From: an uncultured Clostridia bacterium
GTDB lineage: Bacteria > Bacillota > Clostridia > Christensenellales > Borkfalkiaceae
Length of the DNA stretch: 49,781 bases
Assembly (NCBI GenBank): GCA_934254815.1
Contig: CAKQME010000015.1
Span: 1-49,781 of the forward strand
Reading direction: 5' to 3'
The notes below the pieces were generated by a model, which was not told where the DNA came from, ran no database searches, and saw nothing but the letters and a program-made list of their open reading frames with translations. The translations under genes were made by a program, and so were the position numbers. Positions 26,708-34,026 of this stretch are shown here, one piece after another. Within the stretch, counting starts at the first letter, position 1. Each line of letters starts with the position of its first letter.

Positions 26708-29700
26708 ATGAGTTACAGAAATATTAAATTAAGTTTAATATTTGCCTTTATATTAGCCATTGTCGGTTCGTTTATGGCCTTTACCGCTAAAATAAATATT
26801 AAAGCGGAAGAGTCATCTGGAGGTGCTTATTTTCTTCATGAAGACAGAAGTACCAAAGGAACATGGTACAACGGCGAAAAAGGCACAAAAGAATTTGCGT
26901 CGTTGAGAAATTATGGAAAAGACGGCGTAGTGTTGATGTATCATAAAGCGTATCTTGACGGAAAAATGTTTAAAGACGTAAGCGATTTAAACGATTTCAC
27001 GGAAGACAGCAGACCGCATTATGTTGAATATCCGGATTGGGTTGAATCTATAAGCGGAGATATAAAATCTCATAATGATCAGCCGCACGGTTACTGGAAT
27101 AACAGGCAGTTTGAGCTTGATGTCGCATTGAAAAATGCAGGTGCGGGCGGCTACGACTCGTTTGATAAACAATTGTTACCGATTGATCCTGAAAGACAAA
27201 ATATAATTCATACCGCTTGCCAATTTACGCGTGAAGATATGAATTATACCGTAATTGTCAGGGATAACGAATGGAGAATTGTCACGGCTTACGTCGGCAG
27301 CGCGTATGCGAATGAAAAAAGTTACGCCACTACCAACGTTTCCGTATGCGATATCAATGGAAACGTCCTATCCGATTATTTTGTAACGGATGTAAACGTA
27401 GGCGTGTACGTTAGTTTTGCCGTAAAAGGTTCTTTCGTATTGCATGTAGATAAAGCTAATTCTGCCGTGGCTTCGCTTATGGGAGTTTTTTTTGATAGTT
27501 ATCACGAAAATACATTGATAGGCGTAAATTCAGTATCAGCAGTCAGAAGCGGTGCGAAAGAAATTCGTTTGTCCTGGACAAATATCGACGATAACTCACT
27601 TACAAACGTATATCGCAGAGAAATGGGAAGCGATTTATGGGAAAGTCTCGGATGTTTACCATCGGGTGTTTCGGCGTATATCGATAAAGATACAAAAATG
27701 AATTCGACATACGAATATATGCTTGCGTCGGGATTAAAACGAGAAATTCATGATATTTATTATGATTATAAAAATGTTCCGAACGTCTGTGATTTTAACT
27801 TGCCCGATACTTCGCAGATTGTCACTTGCGAAACGGCGGCTTATAAATCTACCGTTATACGTTTTACCGCAAGCGGTTACGGCATAACGGCAGACGATGA
27901 ATTGATAATTGCCGTAAACGTAAAAAGACAAAGCGAAAGTTCCGATGATATGGAGAATTTCTGCGGTGTAACTGTATTTTTTGAGCTTTCCGGTGAAAAC
28001 GTTTATAGTGAAATCGGCGGAAAACAATTACCGAATTTTGATCATTATTTAGGCTCGGATATAACTAATGCAGACGGGTATGCCGAGTTGAAAGTCAAGA
28101 TAGCTTTTGCCGGGGAATATCAGATTAAAGTCGGCATTCCCGAAACTCCGGACGAAACAGATCCTCTGAATAAAGGTTACGATTCATATTCGACCGAAAC
28201 GTCGCTTATTGTTTACGAAAAAGAGTTTGCCGAAAAGAATAAGCCCGTTTTGTATTCGGTTACAGACGCTGTAAAACCGGGCGATGCTGTTACGATAACT
28301 GGCGGTAATCTTAAACCAGACGGCAATATGTTGATTGCGGTTGCGCCCGCTGACGAGAATTACGGACGTGAGTTTTCAGAGAATAATATTCCTGCGGGGT
28401 TGTTCTATATCACGGAAAAAGATTTAACGATTACCGATTCGGTAAATGGTACGGGCGTTATGTTTGTTTTTCCGACGACCGCAGTGCAAGGAGTTTATGA
28501 TATTTGGCTTAGAAACACCTATGGGTGGTCGGAAAAAATAACAATGAATGCTGCCAGACCGATGTATATCGATCAGGAAGCCGCTTATGCGGGCTTGCCG
28601 TTAAGAATAATCGGAAGGAATTTTTATTCGTCGGAATACGGCGTGGGTGACGATAATTATGCCATTGAAAATTTGAGGGTAAAGCTGGTAAGAACTGGTG
28701 ATATCAACGGTTATAACGACGAAAAAGAAGAACGGTGGGTGTTGAGTGTTAAAAACGGAGGAATTTCATCTGCAGTTCAGTATCAGAAATCACAAAGTTT
28801 TACAGACGAAATAATCTATGATACTAATCCGTATAAAATCACTGTCAAAGTTCCCGACGTGTGGGAATGCGGAACGTTCGATGTGTTCGTTTCGACTGAC
28901 GGCGAAAATTATTACGGGCTATCAGAGCCGCAGTCTTTGATTGTTTATGAAAGAAAAGCGCAGACATGGAATACGAGTGTGTTCGGGAACGAATACGATC
29001 GACACATCGGTTGCGACCCGCTTGATCTGCAAGTTTGGTGGGCGCAGAATTTAAATTATAATAATGTAATTACGGTAAATCCTAATGCCGAACCGCAAAT
29101 AGGCTTAACAGACAATATCGATAATATAGCGTCTGTCAAACAATTGACTGCCTCGATTAACGAGGCGGCTCGTAATCTCGAACGCCTTGGCGGAGGAGTT
29201 ATTTATCTTCCGGAGGGAGATTATTATTTAACGACCGGCGTTGAGTTGAGAAGCGGCGTAATTTTAGTCGGCGCAGGAGTAGATAAAACAAGATTGTTTT
29301 ATGTCGGGTCGGGTAACGGTCATTTAATTCGCGCTTATAATCAGATGTCAGGGTATGTGACCGGCTTTGATAACGTTGGAGCGGCCAGAATGTCGGTTTC
29401 GGTTTGGAAAAATTCTACAAATACGCCGAATTATATTTTTAATTTCGGAGACGGTGACAGAGATCTGAAGCTTTCGTCGTCGCGTAATAAATTCATATCC
29501 GATATTAGGGTGGATTTGCCTCTTGTCAGAACGGAAAACGAAGCGAATTCTGCGCCGTTGATGATCGGCGGAGAACGCAATTTACTTGTTCAGAACTTCG
29601 TAAGTGTTGGGGGAAAAGTAACTTACGCGAGAGTTCGTTATTATTTAACGGTAAGAAACGTATATGATGTAAACGAAAGCGGTAGTGACGGCTCGCCTGC

Positions 29701-31336
29701 ATTGCACGGGAAATACTCTGTGATTGAGAATTGTTATTTCGATTTGAATTACGAGGGACACGGACCGAGTATCAGAAGCGATACTTACGTCGCTTACAGC
29801 GTGTGTAAAAATGCGGGCAACAGAAAGAACCGTACCAACGACGGAGAAGCTTTGTTACTTGAACCGCCATCGGGATATTTTGCAACGGGAAAAGTGTTAG
29901 CTTCGGATAGTCGTTCCGTAACGCTTGATTTTATGGGTGGGACTAAAATAGACGGCAATACGATGTTGCATTATAACGGCTATGCGGTATATATTGCGGA
30001 CGGTACGGGAACTGGGCAGTTACGCTATATCGACCCCGTCGGTCAAACGCCTTACACAAACAAGTATATGCTTGCCGACGGAGAGAAAGATTGGAGTATT
30101 CTTCCAGATTCAACCAGCAAATTCAGTATATTATCTCCGGCTAAGAATGTAACGGTTTATAAATATAAAGCTGAAGATTGCGTTGCGACCGTTACCGTGT
30201 ATTGCGTAGGAACGGATATTCTTATAAAGGATTGTACACTTAAAGATACTGCGGGCATTTCGGTAGTCTCGGTCGGACAGGAAATAGATGGCGGAAGATT
30301 TAATCCTGTAAGGAATATCAGAATAGAAAACAATGACATTTCCGGTGTAGGCGCTCATTACAAAGTCGGTTCGGGTGCTACCACTTTGACCGGCGGAATA
30401 CAGATTCTTATAAACAGATCGGGCGAGTATATGGGTCTGCAACTATGCGACGTCGTGGTGAAAAATAATTATTTGCATGATTTGATTCCCGATACCGAAT
30501 GTTCAGAAATACCGTTTAAAGCGGGTTTGTTGATTTACAGCGGTAGTACAGTCGGGCAAGATATATCGTCCGATGCGCGTTATGTTGTTTTAGACGGAAA
30601 CATAATAGAAAACAGCGAGTGGGGAATATATTGCGATAATCGCGTTACCGGTGTATTTATCAGAAATAATGATGTGCGCGGCGAGCTGACTGTCGCCACC
30701 GAAAAATTGACCTTATTTACGCCTTCGCAAATAAAAATCTTTGCCGGACATAGTTTGTTTGTAGGACATGAAGAAAGCAAATTTTCCGGCGAATACGAGC
30801 AAGGGAGTGTTTTACCCGTATTGCCGGACGATACCGCAACTGGTAAATGCTTTTTCGGTTGGAGTACGTCGGGGGACGATTCCGTAGTCGGTCAAATTAC
30901 GACGGTTGCGTTGGGTTATAACTGTAAACTTTACGCTCGCTACGGATATAAAGTTACATTTGATTTGAACTACGAAACTTCATCAGGTGAAGCGGCGGGT
31001 GAGTTCAACGTTATAAAGACTATGGGCGGCTCAGTCAAAGCCGAGATTGACGACTACGGCAACCCTTTCAGAAAAGGTCGGGATTTTCTCGGTTGGTATA
31101 CAGATAAACGGTGTACGCAAAAATTTGACGAAAATTCCGAAATTAATGAAAATGTTGTGGCTTATGCGAAATGGTCTGGCGATGATTACGGTTTAGAAAG
31201 CACCCCTGAAACTGAAAGCAACGCCGTTGGCATTATAGCGATTATATCAGGTTCCGTATTATTGTGTGCGGGAGCAATAACCGTTATAGTGATAAAGAAA
31301 AGAAAGAAAAAAGACAAGTCCGAGTCTTTTGAATAG
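26708..31336 (+). CDS. Very large surface beta-helix protein with C-terminal membrane anchor
   Basis: 1542 residues. An N-terminal signal-like helix (about 8-28) is followed by a copy of the locus module (about 48-263). A fibronectin-III-like domain (about 271-345), Ig-like segments, and two TIG/IPT-like segments (near KPGDAVTITGGNLKPDG and the later AGLPLRIIGRNFY) come next. From about 800 to 1380 there is a right-handed parallel beta-helix whose first turn, GGGVIYLPEGDYYLTTGVEL, is typical of the pectate-lyase-like superfamily, with repeated NNxI/xVxIxN turns. Two InlB/Flg_new-like repeats (GW...KLYARY and GWYTD...AYAKW) precede a final transmembrane helix (about 1507-1530) and the Lys-rich KKRKKKDK. 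It is likely a cell-anchored polysaccharide-binding or -cleaving protein. I see no catalytic triad that would settle lyase versus hydrolase. Transcribed with the importer. Confidence 0.75.
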   Translation: MSYRNIKLSLIFAFILAIVGSFMAFTAKINIKAEESSGGAYFLHEDRSTKGTWYNGEKGTKEFASLRNYGKDGVVLMYHKAYLDGKMFKDVSDLNDFTEDSRPHYVEYPDWVESISGDIKSHNDQPHGYWNNRQFELDVALKNAGAGGYDSFDKQLLPIDPERQNIIHTACQFTREDMNYTVIVRDNEWRIVTAYVGSAYANEKSYATTNVSVCDINGNVLSDYFVTDVNVGVYVSFAVKGSFVLHVDKANSAVASLMGVFFDSYHENTLIGVNSVSAVRSGAKEIRLSWTNIDDNSLTNVYRREMGSDLWESLGCLPSGVSAYIDKDTKMNSTYEYMLASGLKREIHDIYYDYKNVPNVCDFNLPDTSQIVTCETAAYKSTVIRFTASGYGITADDELIIAVNVKRQSESSDDMENFCGVTVFFELSGENVYSEIGGKQLPNFDHYLGSDITNADGYAELKVKIAFAGEYQIKVGIPETPDETDPLNKGYDSYSTETSLIVYEKEFAEKNKPVLYSVTDAVKPGDAVTITGGNLKPDGNMLIAVAPADENYGREFSENNIPAGLFYITEKDLTITDSVNGTGVMFVFPTTAVQGVYDIWLRNTYGWSEKITMNAARPMYIDQEAAYAGLPLRIIGRNFYSSEYGVGDDNYAIENLRVKLVRTGDINGYNDEKEERWVLSVKNGGISSAVQYQKSQSFTDEIIYDTNPYKITVKVPDVWECGTFDVFVSTDGENYYGLSEPQSLIVYERKAQTWNTSVFGNEYDRHIGCDPLDLQVWWAQNLNYNNVITVNPNAEPQIGLTDNIDNIASVKQLTASINEAARNLERLGGGVIYLPEGDYYLTTGVELRSGVILVGAGVDKTRLFYVGSGNGHLIRAYNQMSGYVTGFDNVGAARMSVSVWKNSTNTPNYIFNFGDGDRDLKLSSSRNKFISDIRVDLPLVRTENEANSAPLMIGGERNLLVQNFVSVGGKVTYARVRYYLTVRNVYDVNESGSDGSPALHGKYSVIENCYFDLNYEGHGPSIRSDTYVAYSVCKNAGNRKNRTNDGEALLLEPPSGYFATGKVLASDSRSVTLDFMGGTKIDGNTMLHYNGYAVYIADGTGTGQLRYIDPVGQTPYTNKYMLADGEKDWSILPDSTSKFSILSPAKNVTVYKYKAEDCVATVTVYCVGTDILIKDCTLKDTAGISVVSVGQEIDGGRFNPVRNIRIENNDISGVGAHYKVGSGATTLTGGIQILINRSGEYMGLQLCDVVVKNNYLHDLIPDTECSEIPFKAGLLIYSGSTVGQDISSDARYVVLDGNIIENSEWGIYCDNRVTGVFIRNNDVRGELTVATEKLTLFTPSQIKIFAGHSLFVGHEESKFSGEYEQGSVLPVLPDDTATGKCFFGWSTSGDDSVVGQITTVALGYNCKLYARYGYKVTFDLNYETSSGEAAGEFNVIKTMGGSVKAEIDDYGNPFRKGRDFLGWYTDKRCTQKFDENSEINENVVAYAKWSGDDYGLESTPETESNAVGIIAIISGSVLLCAGAITVIVIKKRKKKDKSESFE
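26849..27496 (+). repeat. Locus module, copy A1 (divergent)
   Basis: Residues about 48-263 of the beta-helix protein. Recognisable by NYGKDGVVLMY, and by the closing GVYVSFAVKG and LMGVFFD, which align with FVTFKL and GIGGVFFD of the other copies. The middle is poorly conserved. Confidence 0.5.
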
Positions 31337-31408
31337 AGTGTCGGAATATATTTATATTTATTGTATTCCGTTAATCTATAAATAAATATTATGAGGAGAA
31401 ACAAACAA

Positions 31409-33781
31409 ATGCAACAGAAAAGTAAATTTTCAGTATGCCTGTGCTTAGCGTTACTGCTTGCCGTTTGTATAGGATTATTTACAAACGCGCTACCCGCGAA
31501 AGTGTCGGCAGAAAACGGATCGGTTTCGGCTTCTTATGTAAAACAGACCAATCATCTGAAAAACGATTGGCGTGGTAATTACGGAAAGAACGGTTATATC
31601 GTAATGAGCGGAAGTTCCGATGCGGGAACAACTAAGGGTAAATATTTTTACTCCGACATGTATGGTGCGGAAAACGTCGGTAAGGCTTTGACTGCCACTA
31701 CTAATAACGGTTACGTAGACGGAACTATTGCCGAAAACGCATCTATAAAAAAATGGGGTGTAACATCCGAAGTTTATCATTGGAGTGATGATCTTAAAAA
31801 TTCGGCGTTGCTCACGCCTGACGGTAATTATACGGGGTTGAGATTAGAGCAAAATACTTCCAATACTACCGATCGCTCGGTATCTCTGTTGATTAACACT
31901 GCTTGCGACGAAACTTATCTGACCGTCTACGTGTATTCAAATTCGAAAAATAGGGGAGGGAAAATCGGCGTCTGTATTTATAACTCTGCCATTACGGATA
32001 AAAAGACGAATGATAACGGAGCGGATAAAACCGTAGACGAATATTATGGAGGTTCTCCGCTTGCTCATGCTACAGTATTTTTAAATAACGCTACCGAAAG
32101 TAATTACGTGGCGGGTAATTTCGTTACGTTTAAATTAAGTGGTAGCGGGGATTATCAGGTTGTAGTTTATCGTGAAGACATTCAAGGCGAAACGGGAAGC
32201 GGAAGCGATTTAAAACCCTCTATAGGCGGGTTCTTCTTTGATAGCGAAATAACGGATGAAAAAGCAGAATTTGTCGACAGTTCTGATTCGCTCGAACAGG
32301 CATGGCAAGGTAACTACGGCTCTGACGGATACATAGTATTTGGCGGTAAAGACAGCAAACCATATGTTTATTCGGATATGTATCAAGATGGAACATATTC
32401 AAACGGATTCACTCCGGTATTTGACGGATTTGAAGTAAGCGATAAGAGTTTTAAAGACGACGCCGTAATTTCAACTTGGGGATACACTTCCGCCGTCTGG
32501 ATGAATCGTACCGATTCGTCTTTAAGTAAAACGCTTTATACGCCGGGGACAACAGACGACGCTTTGCTAAGATTTGAAAACACTAAATGCGACGATAAAT
32601 CTGTATCGGTATTCTTCACTGTTAATAAAGCTACTTATGTTTCAGTATACGTTTATAGCGAGAGCAAACTCGTAACGGGCGATATCGGAGTTTACGTTTA
32701 TCACGCAAACGGCGTGAAAAATAAAGAAACGAGCGACAGTTTGGACGAATATTATGATTTCGGAATGCAACCTCTTGCGCAAACAGCCGTAACGGTAAAC
32801 GGTTACGGGGTTGCCGAATCATTGCCGGGATATTTTGTTACGTTCAGGTTGGAAAGCGAGGGTTCGTACCGTATTGTTGCAGCAAGAGCAAACATCAGTG
32901 GTGAAAAATATTCCGGCACTACCGCAAGAGAAATTAAACCCGGTATCGGCGGAATTTTCTTTGACGGAAATTTACCTTATATCGACGGATTAGGCATACA
33001 AGATATATCGCTTACGTTAGACGGAACGATCGGTCTGAATTTTTACGCGACAATCGACGGCGAAGTATTGAACAATAAAAATTTGACGGTAGAATTGGAA
33101 TACGGCAACGGCGTAACCGAAAGCTTGGCTATTCCATCCAAAGAAATCGACGGAACATATAAATTCACTGCGAAAGTAGTTGCAAAAAATTACGCTTCGG
33201 ATATAACGCTTAAATTTTTCACGAACAGCGAACAGATTGGCGGCGGTTATACTATGTCCGTTAAAGGTTTTTGCGATAAAGTAGCAGCAGACGATGCAAT
33301 CAGCGCAAAATTAAAAAAGCTTTGCGCTGCGCTCGATAATTATTGTGCGCGCGCCGCGGAATATTTTGCAGGCGAAGCCGTTACGGTTACAGAAAGTATG
33401 TCTGCCGTTAGTGCAGAAACACTTTCGCAATATAAATTTATTGTTGAGGGAGACAGCGGTAATATCGATAGTGTGTCTTTAATGCTTGAAAGCGAAACTT
33501 CGCTCTGTCTTTACGTTCAAGGATCCGATATTGTTACTGTAGATGGACAGATCTATACACCTGAAACTTTGGCTGACGGTAAAAAAGTTATAGTAATTTC
33601 CGATATTGCCGCCAAATCGTTAAGCGAGAAACATACAATCGTCGTAGGCGATTGTACTATTACTGCAAGCGCTTTATCCTATGCGTATGCTGCATTGACG
33701 GTTGATAGTAAAGATGACACCAAATCGGTTATGAAAGCTTTATATTTATACAATGTCGCTGCAGTTGAGTATTTCAATTAA
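31409..33781 (+). CDS. Secreted protein with two copies of an unrecognised module and a clostridial C-terminal domain
   Basis: 790 residues from the ATG at 31409, chosen because AGGAG lies ten bases upstream. An in-frame ATG at 31391 falls before that site. A signal peptide (hydrophobic core LCLALLLAVCIGLF, likely cut near AKVSA) is followed by two tandem modules (frame residues about 54-285 and 301-525 counted from 31391). The last 260 residues begin with ISLTLDGTIGLNFYATIDGE and end with SVMKALYLYNVAAVEYF. That pair of motifs is familiar from many uncharacterised clostridial surface proteins. No C-terminal anchor is visible, so it is probably released or held by another protein. No enzyme motif is recognised. 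The 72 bases before it contain no terminator I can see. Confidence 0.75.
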   Translation: MQQKSKFSVCLCLALLLAVCIGLFTNALPAKVSAENGSVSASYVKQTNHLKNDWRGNYGKNGYIVMSGSSDAGTTKGKYFYSDMYGAENVGKALTATTNNGYVDGTIAENASIKKWGVTSEVYHWSDDLKNSALLTPDGNYTGLRLEQNTSNTTDRSVSLLINTACDETYLTVYVYSNSKNRGGKIGVCIYNSAITDKKTNDNGADKTVDEYYGGSPLAHATVFLNNATESNYVAGNFVTFKLSGSGDYQVVVYREDIQGETGSGSDLKPSIGGFFFDSEITDEKAEFVDSSDSLEQAWQGNYGSDGYIVFGGKDSKPYVYSDMYQDGTYSNGFTPVFDGFEVSDKSFKDDAVISTWGYTSAVWMNRTDSSLSKTLYTPGTTDDALLRFENTKCDDKSVSVFFTVNKATYVSVYVYSESKLVTGDIGVYVYHANGVKNKETSDSLDEYYDFGMQPLAQTAVTVNGYGVAESLPGYFVTFRLESEGSYRIVAARANISGEKYSGTTAREIKPGIGGIFFDGNLPYIDGLGIQDISLTLDGTIGLNFYATIDGEVLNNKNLTVELEYGNGVTESLAIPSKEIDGTYKFTAKVVAKNYASDITLKFFTNSEQIGGGYTMSVKGFCDKVAADDAISAKLKKLCAALDNYCARAAEYFAGEAVTVTESMSAVSAETLSQYKFIVEGDSGNIDSVSLMLESETSLCLYVQGSDIVTVDGQIYTPETLADGKKVIVISDIAAKSLSEKHTIVVGDCTITASALSYAYAALTVDSKDDTKSVMKALYLYNVAAVEYFN
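31550..32245 (+). repeat. Locus module, copy B1
   Basis: Contains the landmarks WRGNYGKNGYIVMSG, YSDMY, KWGV, RLEQNT, VSLLINT, YYGGSPLA, FVTFKLSGSGDYQVVVYRE and SIGGFFFD in order, about 230 residues. Confidence 0.65.
32291..32965 (+). repeat. Locus module, copy B2
   Basis: Contains WQGNYGSDGYIVFGG, YSDMY, TWGY, RFENTKCDDKSVSVFFT, DIGVYVYH, FVTFRLESEGSYRIVAARA and GIGGIFFD in order. Closer to copy C1 than to B1. Confidence 0.7.
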
Positions 33782-33795
33782 GGAGGTCGATTAAG

Positions 33796-33927
33796 ATGAA
33801 AAAATATATAAATCCCGAATTGACTATCGTATATGCCGAAGTAGACGTTATAACATCGTCTAACGAAACGGAAAGAATTCCTTTCGGGTGGATTAACGGT
33901 AATAACGACGATATAGAAAATTTATAA
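33796..33927 (+). CDS. 43-residue small protein of a DVITSS-type family
   Basis: Starts MKKYINPELTIVYAEVDVIT and continues SSNETERIPFGWINGNNDD. A perfect GGAGG ribosome site (33782-33786) lies nine bases before the ATG, one of the strongest in the window, and the gene sits 14 bases after the preceding stop. The pattern (MKKY, then a Pro-Glu, a hydrophobic stretch, then D-V-I-T-S-S and a polar tail) resembles small uncharacterised proteins I associate with clostridial genomes, often near surface-protein genes. No signal peptide is seen. It could be a peptide precursor, a regulator or a secretion helper. None of these is shown. Confidence 0.75.
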   Translation: MKKYINPELTIVYAEVDVITSSNETERIPFGWINGNNDDIENL

Positions 33928-33933
33928 AACTCA

Positions 33934-33973
33934 CAGACTTTCGTAATTGAGGTATCGAAATTACGAAAGTCTG
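33934..33973. other. Perfect 15-bp hairpin between small protein gene and next surface protein
   Basis: 33934-33948 pairs with 33959-33973 around a 10-base loop, seven bases after the small gene's stop. No T tract follows on the plus strand, so it is more likely a processing, stabilising or partial-attenuation element than a full terminator. Confidence 0.6.
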
Positions 33974-34026
33974 CAAAATACATAAAACCCGACCTGTTTA
34001 CAGAAGATAAAATAAAGGTTATGAGT

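Noticed and set aside
26708..31336. Calling the large protein a pectate lyase
   Set aside because: Only the beta-helix fold is supported. I see no Ca-binding Asp set or catalytic Arg/Lys pattern that would justify the enzyme name.
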